DNA of 64,000 nucleotides from DATMER01 sp963741305 (GCA_963741305.1 CAVUHL010000003.1:1798001-1862000), one strand, 5' to 3'. Positions 1 through 10,788 are shown, counted from the first letter of the stretch. Translations and numbers: made by a program. Notes: generated from the sequence alone by a model not told the origin.

Positions 1-758
1 TCCATGGACGCACCGCAGCGGCTGCCGCCGTCACATGGGGCTCGGCCAAGTGGTACGGCTTTCCGCAGGCGCCGTTCGAGGTGACCTGGGTTCCCCGGGG
101 TGATCTGGATGCGCTTGAAAAGGCGCTCAATGGAGCGGCGGCGCTGATCGTCGAGCCCGTGCAGGGGCAGGCTGGCGCGTACGACCTCGGCGGCTCGTGG
201 CTTTCAGCCGCTCGAGAGCTCACCCGCGCGGCCGGTGCCGTGCTGATCTTCGACGAGGTGCAGTGCGGCATGGGCCGCTCCGGCCAGCCGTTCTCGGCGC
301 AGGCGCACGGGGTCACGCCCGACGTGCTCACCACGGCCAAGGGCTTGGCGGGCGGTTTCCCGGCTGGCGCCCTGCTGGCCAGCGATGAGCTGTCCGGCGG
401 GCTGCGCGAGGGCGACCTCGGCACCACCTTCGGCGGCGGCCCGCTCGCCTGCGCGCTCATCGAGGCGGTGATCGACACCATCGAAGAGGAAGGATTGCTG
501 CGCAACGTGAGGGTGCTGTCCGACCGCATCCGCGCTACCTGCGTCACCGGGCCGGTCACCGCGGTCCAGGGCCAAGGCTTGCTGCTTGGCCTGCGCACCA
601 CACGCCCAGCCAAGGAAATCCAGGCGGAGCTGATCGACCGCGGGATCGTCACCGGCACCAGCGGCGACCCCAACATCGTGCGCCTGCTGCCGCCGCTCGT
701 CCTTCGGGAATCTCACGTGGATTCCCTGGCCGCGGCCCTGCGGGAGATCCGCCCGTGA
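1..758 (+). CDS. argD: Acetylornithine-type aminotransferase, 3' part (5' end outside window)
   Basis: PLP-dependent class III aminotransferase that forms N-acyl-ornithine from the N-acyl-glutamate semialdehyde. The frame is open from base 3, reading HGRTAAAA, the usual ArgD region before the middle of the protein, so about 251 C-terminal residues are present. FDEVQCGMGRSG carries the cofactor-contacting Asp, TTAKGLAGGFPAG the Schiff-base Lys, and GTTFGGGPLACA the phosphate-contact segment. The stop overlaps the next start by 4 bases. First visible gene of the arginine operon; argC, argG and an acetyltransferase may lie to the left, which cannot be seen here. Related omega-aminotransferases share these motifs, so the name rests on the neighbours. 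Confidence 0.9.
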   Translation, partial: HGRTAAAAAVTWGSAKWYGFPQAPFEVTWVPRGDLDALEKALNGAAALIVEPVQGQAGAYDLGGSWLSAARELTRAAGAVLIFDEVQCGMGRSGQPFSAQAHGVTPDVLTTAKGLAGGFPAGALLASDELSGGLREGDLGTTFGGGPLACALIEAVIDTIEEEGLLRNVRVLSDRIRATCVTGPVTAVQGQGLLLGLRTTRPAKEIQAELIDRGIVTGTSGDPNIVRLLPPLVLRESHVDSLAAALREIRP

Positions 759-1768
759 AGCGGTTCCTCTCCCTGTCCGACCTCTCGCGGGAGGAGGTGG
801 TGGACCTCCTTGCGCTCGCGGACCGCCTGGAGAAGCATCCAGACAGGTCCCTGGTGGGCAAGGTGCTGGGGCTGCTGTTCTTCAACCCCTCGCTGCGCAC
901 GCTGGCATCGTTCCAGGCCGGGATGTCGAGGCTGGGCGGGTCGTCCTTCGTGATCACGCCGGGGCAGGGGACCTGGCAGCTCGAGACCCGGATTGGCGCG
1001 GTCATGGACGGCGCCGCGGCCGAGCACGTCCGCGAGGCGATCCCGGTGCTGGCCGGATACACGGACGCGATCGGCATCCGCTCCTTCGCAGGCGGCACCG
1101 ACCTCACCGCGGACCTGGCCGACACGGCCTTCTCCGAGATGGCTGACCTCTGCCCGGTGCCGCTGATCAACCTGGAGTCGGCCATCGACCATCCCTGCCA
1201 GGCGCTGGCCGACTGGCGCACTCTGGACGAGCTGGGTATTCCTGCGGAGCCAGCGGGCGGCAAGTTCGTCCTCACCTGGGCCTGGCATCCCAAGGCGCTG
1301 CCCCTGGCCGTGCCTGCCGCGGCGGTGCACATGGCCGCGCTGCGCGGCATGGAAGTGACGGTGCTCCGCCCCGAGGGTTTCGCTCTGCCCGAGCCGGTGA
1401 TGGAGAGGGCGCGGCTCGCCGCCGCCCTCTCCGGAGGCTCGGTGCGCGAGGCCACGGACCGGAACGAGGCCATGGCGGGAGCGCACGCGGTCTATGCGAA
1501 GTCGTGGACGGCGCCCTCCCGCTACGGCGATCCAGCCGGGGAAGCCGAGCTGCGGGCGCCGCTGCGCTCCTGGTGTGTCGACGAGTCCTGGTTCGCTCCG
1601 GCCGAGCCCGGCTGCCGTTTCATGCACTGCCTGCCGGTGCGGCGCAACGTGGTCGTTGCCGACGAAGTGCTCGATGGTCCGCGCTCCGCCGTGGTGCGTG
1701 AGGCGCACAACCGCATGTGGGTCCAGATGGCGGTCCTTCACAGCCTGTTGCACGGAGGTGTCCGATGA
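755..1768 (+). CDS. argF': N-acyl-ornithine carbamoyltransferase (AOTC/SOTC family)
   Basis: 337-residue transcarbamylase that carbamoylates N-acetyl- or N-succinyl-ornithine. FFNPSLRT (about 42-49) is the carbamoyl-phosphate loop in the AOTC/SOTC form, not the STRT form of ordinary ornithine carbamoyltransferase. HPCQ is at 146-149, TWAWHPK near 174-180 and HCLPVRRN at 291-298, all in the AOTC pattern. In VMDGAAAEH, Ala89 falls where, from memory, Xanthomonas AOTC has Glu92 and Bacteroides SOTC has Pro90, the residue that decides acetyl versus succinyl substrate; Ala would favour succinyl. The ATG overlaps the argD stop, and the product feeds the deacylase encoded two genes downstream. Sure of the family, unsure of the acyl group. 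Confidence 0.88.
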   Translation: MKRFLSLSDLSREEVVDLLALADRLEKHPDRSLVGKVLGLLFFNPSLRTLASFQAGMSRLGGSSFVITPGQGTWQLETRIGAVMDGAAAEHVREAIPVLAGYTDAIGIRSFAGGTDLTADLADTAFSEMADLCPVPLINLESAIDHPCQALADWRTLDELGIPAEPAGGKFVLTWAWHPKALPLAVPAAAVHMAALRGMEVTVLRPEGFALPEPVMERARLAAALSGGSVREATDRNEAMAGAHAVYAKSWTAPSRYGDPAGEAELRAPLRSWCVDESWFAPAEPGCRFMHCLPVRRNVVVADEVLDGPRSAVVREAHNRMWVQMAVLHSLLHGGVR

Positions 1769-2709
1769 AAGACGTGGGACAGCGGTCCGCCGAGCTGGCG
1801 GGCCTGCGGCATGCGGCTCCCTACATCCGCCTGTTCAAGGGGAAGACGTTCGTGGTCAAGGTGGGCGGCGGCGCCCTGGAATCCGAAGAGGCCACGTTCG
1901 ACCTGCTCGGCCAGGTGGAAGTCCTGCACCACGTGGGCATCCGCACCGTCCTGGTGCACGGCGGCGGCACCGAGTCGAGCTCGCTCGCCCGTGCTCTCGG
2001 AGCCGAGCCGCGCTTCGTCGAGGGCCGGCGGGTCACCGACGAAACGGCGCTCGCCGTAGCCACCATGGTGCTCAACGGATCGGTCAACACGCGCATCCTC
2101 TCGGCCTGCCGCCGGCTTGGCCTGCCGGCCGTGGGAGTGAGCGGCGTCGACGCCGGGCTCATTCAGGCGCGGAAGCGTCCGCCGGTCGAAATCAAGGGGG
2201 AGAAGGTGGACTACGGCTTCGTGGGCGACGTGGTCTCCGTGTCGCCGGGCGTGCTCGACACGCTCCTCGACGCGGGCATGGTGCCGGTCGTGAGCCCGCT
2301 TTCCGCGGCCGACGATGGCACGCTCCTCAACATCAACGCGGACACGGTCGCGTCGGTCCTCGCCGTGGGCCTGCGCGCCGAAAAGCTGATCCTGATGACC
2401 GGCGCCACCGGCGTGCTCGAGAGGGCGGACGACCCGGGGTCGCTCGTCTCCTACACTGACCTCGCCGGGCTGCGCCGGCTGCGCGAGCAGGGAGGCTTCG
2501 TCAAGGGGATGCTGCCCAAGGCGAGCGCCATCGAGTACGCGGTGCTCGGCGGTGTGCGGCGAGTGCACATCGTCGGGGCTGACATGCCCGACAGCCTGCT
2601 CGCCGAGGTCTTTACGAACCAGGGCGTCGGGACCATGGTGGTAGAGGACGTGGGGACGCTTTCCCCAGCCGAGCAGGCGGCAGGCCACCTTGCAGGAGCG
2701 GTTCGATGA
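1765..2709 (+). CDS. argB: N-acetylglutamate kinase (or N-acylglutamate kinase)
   Basis: 314-residue amino-acid kinase that phosphorylates the gamma-carboxylate of N-acyl-glutamate. VVKVGGGAL near residue 30 is the nucleotide-binding start, VHGGGTES the substrate glycine loop, MVLNGSVN the acyl-glutamate contact, and LLNINADTVAS the later Asp-containing ATP site. The ATG at 1765 sits in an ATGA overlap with the previous stop and has GGAGGTG just upstream; an earlier in-frame start at 1717 would lie inside the preceding gene and is less likely. If the carbamoyltransferase uses succinyl-ornithine, this kinase would need to accept succinyl-glutamate. Confidence 0.92.
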   Translation: MKDVGQRSAELAGLRHAAPYIRLFKGKTFVVKVGGGALESEEATFDLLGQVEVLHHVGIRTVLVHGGGTESSSLARALGAEPRFVEGRRVTDETALAVATMVLNGSVNTRILSACRRLGLPAVGVSGVDAGLIQARKRPPVEIKGEKVDYGFVGDVVSVSPGVLDTLLDAGMVPVVSPLSAADDGTLLNINADTVASVLAVGLRAEKLILMTGATGVLERADDPGSLVSYTDLAGLRRLREQGGFVKGMLPKASAIEYAVLGGVRRVHIVGADMPDSLLAEVFTNQGVGTMVVEDVGTLSPAEQAAGHLAGAVR

Positions 2710-3824
2710 TCCTTCCTGAGCGGGAGATCCTCGCCTTGCACCGCGCGGTCGTCGGCATCCCCTCGGTTTCGGGGAGCGAGGCGGAGCTGGCCGGCTTCGT
2801 GGAAGAGCGGCTGCGGCAGCGCGGCGCCGTTCCGGTCCGGATCGGACAGAGCGTGCTCGCCCTCCATGGGAAGGGACCGCTGCTCCTCCTCGACACCCAT
2901 CTCGACACCGTGCCTCCGGCGCCCGGCTGGACGCGTGACCCGTGGCAGGTGGAGGTGGTGGACGGCCGTGTCCATGGCCTGGGCGCCAACGACGCCAAGG
3001 CCTCGGTGGCTGCCATGGTCGCGGCTTTCCTGGCATTCCAGGAGGTGGACCTGCCCTTCACCCTCGCCCTGGCGCTGGTGGAAGGGGAGGAGACGAGGGG
3101 AACGGGCACGGAAGCAGTCCTGAAGGAGCTGGCGGCGCGCGGGCTGGCGATCGAGGCCGCGGTCGTAGGCGAGCCCACCGGCCTCGACGTGGCCGTCGCG
3201 CAAAAGGGGCTGATGGTGCTGGAGCTGGCGGCCCGAGGCGATGCCTGCCACGCCGCGCACGCTGCCACGCTCGGCGCCGTCAATGCCGCGCGGCTCCTCG
3301 CCCGCGACCTGGTCGCACTGGAGGGGATCGACTTCGGGCCGGCTCATCCGCACCTGGGGCCGATCACGCTGGAGCCCACTCAGGTGAAGGCGGGCACGGC
3401 GCGCAACGTGGTGCCGGCGGAGGCCACGGCCATCCTCGATGTGCGCAGCACGCCGGCCCTGCCACCGAGCGAGATCGTGCGGCGCATCCGGGAGCGGGTG
3501 CAGGGCGAAGTGCGGGTGCTCTCGGACCGGCTGCTGCCTGCCGAGACGCCGGCCAGCGCGGCGATCATCGAGGCTGCCCGCCGCTCTCTGCCGGGCGTCC
3601 GCCTCTACGGTTCGTCGACGATGTCCGACATGGCTTTCCTGGGCGCTGGCGCGATCAAGTGCGGGCCGGGCCGCAGCGAGCGCTCGCACACCCCGGACGA
3701 GTTCGTGCTGGAGGAAGAGGTGCTCGAAGGCGCCCGCTTCTACACCCGTCTGATCGGCGCCTACGCGGAGCTGCGGGATCCCGCGGCCAATGCCGCTTTC
3801 CTCGCCGCGGCGGGGGCGCGGTGA
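2706..3824 (+). CDS. argE: M20-family N-acyl-citrulline/ornithine deacylase
   Basis: 372-residue zinc amidohydrolase of the M20 (ArgE/DapE) family. DTHLDTVPP (63-71) gives the first metal His65 and Asp68, GANDAK the bridging Asp96, VEGEET (125-130) the catalytic and metal glutamates, GEPT the next segment, and CGPGRSERSHTPDE near the C terminus the last metal His. The preceding enzyme is an N-acyl-ornithine carbamoyltransferase, so the likely substrate is N-acyl-citrulline and the product citrulline. This fits a linear pathway with no ArgJ. ATGA overlap with argB, GTGA overlap with argH. Confidence 0.88.
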   Translation: MILPEREILALHRAVVGIPSVSGSEAELAGFVEERLRQRGAVPVRIGQSVLALHGKGPLLLLDTHLDTVPPAPGWTRDPWQVEVVDGRVHGLGANDAKASVAAMVAAFLAFQEVDLPFTLALALVEGEETRGTGTEAVLKELAARGLAIEAAVVGEPTGLDVAVAQKGLMVLELAARGDACHAAHAATLGAVNAARLLARDLVALEGIDFGPAHPHLGPITLEPTQVKAGTARNVVPAEATAILDVRSTPALPPSEIVRRIRERVQGEVRVLSDRLLPAETPASAAIIEAARRSLPGVRLYGSSTMSDMAFLGAGAIKCGPGRSERSHTPDEFVLEEEVLEGARFYTRLIGAYAELRDPAANAAFLAAAGAR

Positions 3825-4984
3825 CCCGCCTCTGGGACAAGGGGGAGCCGCTCGACGAGAGGGTGCTCCGCTACACGGCCGGCGAGGACCATCTCCTCGA
3901 CGCCCGCCTGGTCCCGTACGACGTGCGGGCTTCGATTGCCCACGCCGAGATGCTGCACGGAGCAGGGCTCCTGAAGGCCGAGGATCTCTCTGCGATCCGC
4001 GAAGGGCTCACAGCCCTTGCGGACCGCCACGCCGCGGAGGGATGGCGGATCGAGCTGGAAGACGAGGATGTCCATACCGCGCTCGAAAGGCGCCTTGGCG
4101 AGGCCGGCGCCAACCTCCACCTCGGCCGGTCGCGCAACGATCAGGTTTTGGCGGCGCTGCGGCTCTACCTGCGCGACGAGGTCGAGGCCCTGCGCGATGG
4201 GGCTCTAACGGTGGCCGCGGCACTGGATGCCCTCGCGGAGAGGGAAGCCGCGACGCTGCTTCCGGGGTACACCCACCAGCAGCCGGCGATGCCGAGCTCC
4301 GTTCCACTCTGGGCCGGTGGCTTCGCCTCCGAGCTGAGGGATGACGCCGACGGCCTCGCCGCCGCCCAGAGGCGCCTGGGGAAAAACCCGCTCGGCTCCG
4401 CGGCGGGCTACGGCGTGCCGCTGCTGCCGATCGACCGCGAGGCCACCCGGAGAACCCTCGGTTTCGCCGAGGTCCACGAGCCGGTGACCGCGGTCCAGCT
4501 CTCCCGCGGGAAGGCCGAGGCGCAGGTGCTGTTCGAGGTGGTGCTGCTCCTCCAAGACCTGGGCCGGCTCGCCGCCGACCTCGTCCTGTTCTCCATGAAG
4601 GAGCTGGGCTTCGTGACGTTGCGGCCGGAGATGACCACGGGCTCGTCGATCATGCCGCAGAAGCGCAACCCGGACGTCTTCGAGCTGGTCCGCGGCCGCA
4701 CGGCGACCGGAATCGCCTGCCTGGTGGAGGTGCTGGGGATCACGGCGAAGCTCCCCTCGGGCTATCACCGCGATCTCCAGCTGTTGAAGGCGCCGCTCTT
4801 CCGCGGCATCGACCTCGCCCGTGACACGCTGGCGATCCTGGCCCCGGCGCTGGATGGGGTGCGCTTCCACCGCGTTGAGCTCGCACCCGAGCTCAACGCG
4901 GCAGAGGAGGCATACCGGTTGGTACTAGAGGAGGGGATTCCCTTCAGGGAAGCTTATAGAAGGGTGGGGGAGCGGTACAAATAA
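3821..4984 (+). CDS. argH: Argininosuccinate lyase, short C terminus
   Basis: Fumarase/aspartase-fold enzyme splitting argininosuccinate to arginine and fumarate. GRSRNDQV (102-109), YTHQQPAMP (150-158) and the catalytic-serine loop GSSIMPQKRNPD (274-285) are intact. The GTG at 3821 overlaps the argE stop; the protein then starts VTRLWDKGEP as the family does. It ends at 387 residues with PFREAYRRVGERYK, where common homologues such as the E. coli enzyme run on for about 60 more residues, so the C-terminal cap is missing. A REP-like repeat starts two bases after the stop. It may be a natural short form or a truncated one; the active-site loops are all upstream of the end. Confidence 0.9.
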   Translation: MTRLWDKGEPLDERVLRYTAGEDHLLDARLVPYDVRASIAHAEMLHGAGLLKAEDLSAIREGLTALADRHAAEGWRIELEDEDVHTALERRLGEAGANLHLGRSRNDQVLAALRLYLRDEVEALRDGALTVAAALDALAEREAATLLPGYTHQQPAMPSSVPLWAGGFASELRDDADGLAAAQRRLGKNPLGSAAGYGVPLLPIDREATRRTLGFAEVHEPVTAVQLSRGKAEAQVLFEVVLLLQDLGRLAADLVLFSMKELGFVTLRPEMTTGSSIMPQKRNPDVFELVRGRTATGIACLVEVLGITAKLPSGYHRDLQLLKAPLFRGIDLARDTLAILAPALDGVRFHRVELAPELNAAEEAYRLVLEEGIPFREAYRRVGERYK

Positions 4985-4985
4985 A

Positions 4986-5126
4986 CCTCACCCCCTGTCC
5001 CCCTCTCCCGCGCGGGAGAGGGGGAACGTAGAGTAGGTGATCGAGAGGCCGGGGACCGATCTCGGGCAGGAGGCTTCAGCAACGTCCCCCCTCTCCCGAG
5101 ACGGGAGAGGGGGACAGGGGGTGAGG
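4986..5126. repeat. REP-like inverted pair (REPIN-like)
   Basis: Two GGGAGAGGGG-type elements face each other. The arm at 4986-5010 is the exact reverse complement of 5102-5126 (25 bp), and each end also folds locally (CCCTCTCCCGCGCGGGAGAG at the left). The pair fills the gap between the ends of argH and the convergent peptidase gene. Related copies are at 14208-14274, 25380-25421, 54079-54129 and 54242-54292. A bidirectional terminator is possible. Confidence 0.85.
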
Positions 5127-5128
5127 TC

Positions 5129-6946
<1,818 letters not shown>

Positions 6947-6963
6947 CATGGCTCCTATCCCCG

Positions 6964-9900
6964 TCATTTTAGCCGAGAAGGCGAGAGGATCACCGTCGAG
7001 ACCCCCTCGGTCCGCGCCAGCTCGTTGAGGGCCGGCAGGTCGTTGGCGAAGATCTGGGAAAGCTTGGCCAGCTCCGCGTCGATGGCGCGGGTCAGCTCCT
7101 CCTTGACCTGGACCGCCTGGTCCGTGGGCCGGGCGTCGCCGAGGCCGCCCACCGAATTGGCCAGCGCGTTGAGCTTGTCGTTGAGCCGGACCGGGAAGTT
7201 GAGCGGGTCCTGCGAGCTCCGGTTCTTGGTCTGATAGAGCGCCTCCTCGACCTTCGTCATCTTCTCGCCGAGCGCCTTGGCCGCTTCCAGGAGCTTCGCG
7301 TGCTTCGATTCCTCCCCATCGGGGGCCTCCTGGTCCTCGATGCGCTTCTTCAGCTCGTCGAGCTGCGCCCGGACGTCCCGCACCTGGCGGATGGCGTCGT
7401 GGGCCTCGTCGAGCTTGGCCCGCACATCCATCAGGAAGCGGTGCTGGGCCTCCAGATCCTCCTGCGTGGCCGAGGTGCGCGGGTCCTTGACCACCTGGAA
7501 CGGAGCGGTGCGGACGACGTCGCCCACGGTCAGCCGGACCTGGTAGTCGCCGGGCAGGACGATCGGAACGAACGGATCGCCGGACCATAGGATCAGGCCG
7601 GGGAAGACCTTGCCCGCGCCGTAGCGCAGGTCCCAGGAGAAGCGGTTGAGGCCGGCTTCCATGGGCGCCTTCTGCTCTTCCTCGTCCTTCTTCGGCTTCT
7701 TCTTCTCCGTCTCCTTCCCGGGGATCGTCTCCTTTTCTTCCGCCTGCTCCTCCTCTTCCTCTCCTTCGGTGCGAGCTTCGGCCTTCTCCGCGGGCTTCGT
7801 GCCGGCCGGCATGCCGGAGAAGCTGCGGATCACCTTGCCGCCGCCGTCGAGGAACTCAAGCTTCGCGTTCTTGGCCGCCTCGGGAGACGGCGCCTTGTCG
7901 AGGAAGTAGTAGACGACCGCGCCGGCGGGCGGGTTGGTGCCCATGTTGCGCGCCCCGGCACTGCCGGCATTACCGGCCTGGAAGCCGCCGCGGTTGGCCG
8001 GCGCGGGTTCGAAGAGGTGCGGGGACTTCGGGGTCAGGTCGGCCGGGAGCTGCCGCAGGTTGGCCAGGCCGTTCAGGATCCAGTAGCTGCGCCCCTGCGT
8101 GGCGGCGATCAGCTCGTCGCCGCGGACGGCGAGGTCGGTGACCGGCACGATCGGCAGGTTGAGCTGCAGCGGCTGCCAGCGCCCGCCGTCGTCGAAGGAG
8201 ACGTAGACGCCGCGCTCGGTGCCGGCATAGAGCAGGCCGCGGCGCGCCGGATCGGCCCGGATCACGCGCGTGAAGTGCATCGGGTCGATGCCCTGGTCGA
8301 TGCGCGTCCAGGTGGCGCCGTAGTCGGTGGTGCGGTAGAGGTAGGGGCGGAAGTCGTCCGACTTGTACTTCGTGCCGGCGACGTACAGGCCCCCCTTCTC
8401 GAACGGGTGCGCCTCGATGCTGTTGATCAGCATCCACTCCGGCATGCCCTTGGGCGTGACGTCCTTCCAGGTCCCGCCCGCGTCGCGGGAGACCTGGATC
8501 AGGCCGTCGTCGGAGCCGGCCCACAGGAGCCCTTTCTCGAGCGGCGACTCGGCTGCGGCGAAGATCGTGCCGTAATACTCGACCGAGGTGTTGTCCTTGG
8601 TGATCGGGCCGCCGGAAGGGCCCTGCCTGGACTTGTCGTTGCGCGTCAGGTCGGGCGAGATTGCCTGCCAGGTCCGGCCCTCGTTCGCCGTCTTGAAGAG
8701 GACGTTGCCTGCCGCGTAGAGCGTATCCGGGTCGTGCGGCGAGAAGAAGATCGGATAGTTCCACTGGAAGCGGTACTTGATCTCCGCCGCGCCCCAGCCC
8801 ATGGGATCGTCGGGCCAGACGTTGACGTCCCGCATCTCGCCGGTATCGTGGTCGATCCGTACCAGGAGCCCGCCGTAGGAGCCGCCGTAGACGACGTCCG
8901 GGTTCTGCGGGTCGGCCACGACATGGCCGCTCTCGCCGCCCGCCGTCTCTTCCCAGTCGCGGTTGCCGATGGCGCCGCCGAAGGCCGAGCGGCTGCGGAT
9001 GCGCAGAGCGGAGTTGTCCTGCTGGCCGCCGAGCAGGCGGTAGGGGAAGTCGTTGTCGGTCGACACGCGGTACATCTGCGCCGTGGGCTGGTTGTCCTGG
9101 CCGGTCCAGGTCCGGCCGCCGTCCGTGGAGACGTTGGCGCCGCCGTCGTTCGACTCGATCATGCGCTGCGGGTCGGCCGGGTCGATCCACAGGTCGTGGT
9201 TGTCGCCATGAGGCGTGCGGATCGTGGTGAAGGTCTTGCCGCCGTCCTTGGAGCGGTGGAACTGGACGTTCACCACGTACACCGCCTCCTCGTCCTGGGG
9301 ATCGGCGTAGATGCGGCTGTAGTACCAGGCGCGCTGGCGCAGGCCCCGGTCCTCGTTGGCCTTCGTCCAGGTCCGGCCGCCGTCGCGGGAGCGGAGCACG
9401 CCGCCCTCTTCGGCCTCGACGATGGCGTAGACGTTCTCGGGGTTGGTGGGCGAGACCGTGACGCCGATGATGCCGAGCGGCCCTTTTGGCATGCCGGGGT
9501 TCTTCGTCAGCTCGAGCCAGGTGTCGCCGCCGTCCGTGCTCTTCCACAGCGCCGAGCCGGGGCCGCCGCTCTCCAGGCTGTACGGGGTGCGGCGCACGCG
9601 CCAGGTGCTGGCGTAGAGGATCCGCGGGTTGGTGGGGTCGAGGATCAGGTCGACGGCGCCGGCGTTCTCGTTGACGAAGAGGATGCGCTCCCAGGTCTTG
9701 CCGCCATTGCGGGTGCGGTAGACGCCGCGCTCCGGGTTGGGGCCGAAGAGGTGCCCGAGGACCGCGGCATAGACGAGGTCGGGGTCCCTGGGATGGATGC
9801 GCACCCGCGGGATGTGCCGCGACTCCGGCAGGCCAACGTGGGTCCAGGTCTTGCCGGCGTCGGTGGACTTCCACATGCCGTCGCCGTGGGAGACGTTGCC

Positions 9901-10281
9901 GCGGACTGTCTTCTCACCGGTGCCGACGTAGACCACGTTGGGATCGAGCTCGGACACCGCCACGGCGCCGATCGAGCCGCCGAAGAAGCCGTCGGACACG
10001 GGCTTCCAGTTGCGGCCGCCGTTCGTGGTCTTCCAGACGCCGCCGCCGACCGAGCCGAAGTAATAGGTGCCGCGGTCCGCGGGAAGTCCGGTGACCGCGG
10101 CCGAGCGGCCGCCGCGGTAGGGACCTACCTCGCGCCACTCCATGGGCTTCCAGAGTTCAGGGTCGAGGTTCCTGGCCTTCTTCTCGGCCGCGTGGCCGGC
10201 CATCGGGGCCATCGGAAGGACTGAGAGGCACAGGGCGAGGGCCAGAATAGAACGGCGAAGGGAAAGCGGCATGTCTCTCAT
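6964..10281 (-). CDS. Secreted Asp-box (BNR/VPS10-like) beta-propeller protein
   Basis: 1105 residues. A signal peptide spans about 1-31 (SILALALCLSVL core, cleaved after GHA). About eleven Asp-box motifs follow, for example KTTNGGRNW, KSTDAGKTW, KSTDGGDTW, RSRDGGRTW, STDGGRTW and RTTDYGATW, implying two stacked propellers as in sortilin/xyloglucanase-type folds. A charged linker rich in Glu and Lys sits near residue 860, and the last 150 residues look coiled-coil (AHDAIRQVRDVRAQLDELKK). Annotated elsewhere as glycosyl hydrolase, but no catalytic motif is visible and the substrate is unknown. Start: ATG at 10281 with AGGAG four bases upstream. It lies 17 bases upstream of pepF and may be cotranscribed with it. 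Confidence 0.85.
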   Translation of the reverse strand: MRDMPLSLRRSILALALCLSVLPMAPMAGHAAEKKARNLDPELWKPMEWREVGPYRGGRSAAVTGLPADRGTYYFGSVGGGVWKTTNGGRNWKPVSDGFFGGSIGAVAVSELDPNVVYVGTGEKTVRGNVSHGDGMWKSTDAGKTWTHVGLPESRHIPRVRIHPRDPDLVYAAVLGHLFGPNPERGVYRTRNGGKTWERILFVNENAGAVDLILDPTNPRILYASTWRVRRTPYSLESGGPGSALWKSTDGGDTWLELTKNPGMPKGPLGIIGVTVSPTNPENVYAIVEAEEGGVLRSRDGGRTWTKANEDRGLRQRAWYYSRIYADPQDEEAVYVVNVQFHRSKDGGKTFTTIRTPHGDNHDLWIDPADPQRMIESNDGGANVSTDGGRTWTGQDNQPTAQMYRVSTDNDFPYRLLGGQQDNSALRIRSRSAFGGAIGNRDWEETAGGESGHVVADPQNPDVVYGGSYGGLLVRIDHDTGEMRDVNVWPDDPMGWGAAEIKYRFQWNYPIFFSPHDPDTLYAAGNVLFKTANEGRTWQAISPDLTRNDKSRQGPSGGPITKDNTSVEYYGTIFAAAESPLEKGLLWAGSDDGLIQVSRDAGGTWKDVTPKGMPEWMLINSIEAHPFEKGGLYVAGTKYKSDDFRPYLYRTTDYGATWTRIDQGIDPMHFTRVIRADPARRGLLYAGTERGVYVSFDDGGRWQPLQLNLPIVPVTDLAVRGDELIAATQGRSYWILNGLANLRQLPADLTPKSPHLFEPAPANRGGFQAGNAGSAGARNMGTNPPAGAVVYYFLDKAPSPEAAKNAKLEFLDGGGKVIRSFSGMPAGTKPAEKAEARTEGEEEEEQAEEKETIPGKETEKKKPKKDEEEQKAPMEAGLNRFSWDLRYGAGKVFPGLILWSGDPFVPIVLPGDYQVRLTVGDVVRTAPFQVVKDPRTSATQEDLEAQHRFLMDVRAKLDEAHDAIRQVRDVRAQLDELKKRIEDQEAPDGEESKHAKLLEAAKALGEKMTKVEEALYQTKNRSSQDPLNFPVRLNDKLNALANSVGGLGDARPTDQAVQVKEELTRAIDAELAKLSQIFANDLPALNELARTEGVSTVILSPSRLK

Positions 10282-10298
10282 CGTGCTCCTGAAAGGAA

Positions 10299-10319
10299 GA
10301 GCCCGGCGGAGCCGGGCTC
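10299..10319 (-). terminator. Hairpin between the HTH gene and the propeller gene
   Basis: Perfect 9-bp stem (GAGCCCGGC / GCCGGGCTC) with a 3-base loop, just after the stop of the HTH gene in its transcription direction. The following bases are pyrimidine-rich but lack a strong T run, so termination may be weak, or the hairpin may act as a 5' leader structure for the propeller gene. Confidence 0.5.
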
Positions 10320-10326
10320 GAAAAGG

Positions 10327-10788
10327 CTAGGGGTAATCGTCGAGCTGGTCGTACTGAATGCCGTGCGGCAGGTACAGGTTGAAAACCGGCTGCTCGATGC
10401 TTTCGGCAAAGCCGAGGAGGATGGGGCCGTACTCCTCAATGCCGGAGCGGCCTTCCTCGATCTCGTCGAGGTCCTCCTTGGAGATCCCGAGCTGCTGCGC
10501 GAGTTGGTCCGCGGTGATCTGCTTGCGCTCGCGGTGCTTGCGGATGAGCTCGCCTGCCTGGCCGGGCTTGCAGTCCTTGGACTTGCCGCTCTCGGCCAAC
10601 AGGCGGGAGGTGGGCACCTCGAGCTTGACGGCGCTCTGGAAGAGAAGAGGCCCCCACTTCTCGACGGGCGAGCTCCCGCCTTCGATCTCAGCGTACCTGT
10701 CTTCCGGAATACCCAGGCGGGACGCGGTTTCCGCCGGGGTCAGCTTTTTCCTCTCCCGTTCCTTCTTTATCACCTGTCCGAGCTTCAT
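10327..10788 (-). CDS. Small protein with two tandem XRE-type helix-turn-helix domains
   Basis: 153 residues made of two similar halves. Residues about 4-55 (IKKERERKKLTPAETASRLG) and about 80-130 (IRKHRERKQITADQLAQQLG) each match the lambda-repressor/HTH_3 pattern, each followed by an EIE(G/E)G helix. It ends with an acidic tail (YDQLDDYP). Probably a DNA-binding regulator, though such internally duplicated proteins can be non-classical. Start: ATG at 10788 after AGGAGGGGAAAC, a strong ribosome site. The target is unknown; the gene stands alone between the propeller gene and the DUF4388 gene, all on the same strand. Confidence 0.8.
   Translation of the reverse strand: MKLGQVIKKERERKKLTPAETASRLGIPEDRYAEIEGGSSPVEKWGPLLFQSAVKLEVPTSRLLAESGKSKDCKPGQAGELIRKHRERKQITADQLAQQLGISKEDLDEIEEGRSGIEEYGPILLGFAESIEQPVFNLYLPHGIQYDQLDDYP

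Noticed and set aside
2942..3820. A long N-terminal extension of ArgH
   Set aside because: The extension lies in another frame of argE and is low complexity; GTG 3821 gives the normal ArgH start.
6947..7588. N-terminal extension of PepF by over 200 codons
   Set aside because: It runs antisense-free but out of frame through the end of the propeller gene; the PepF homology begins at MTTTVMTPPRF after a ribosome site.
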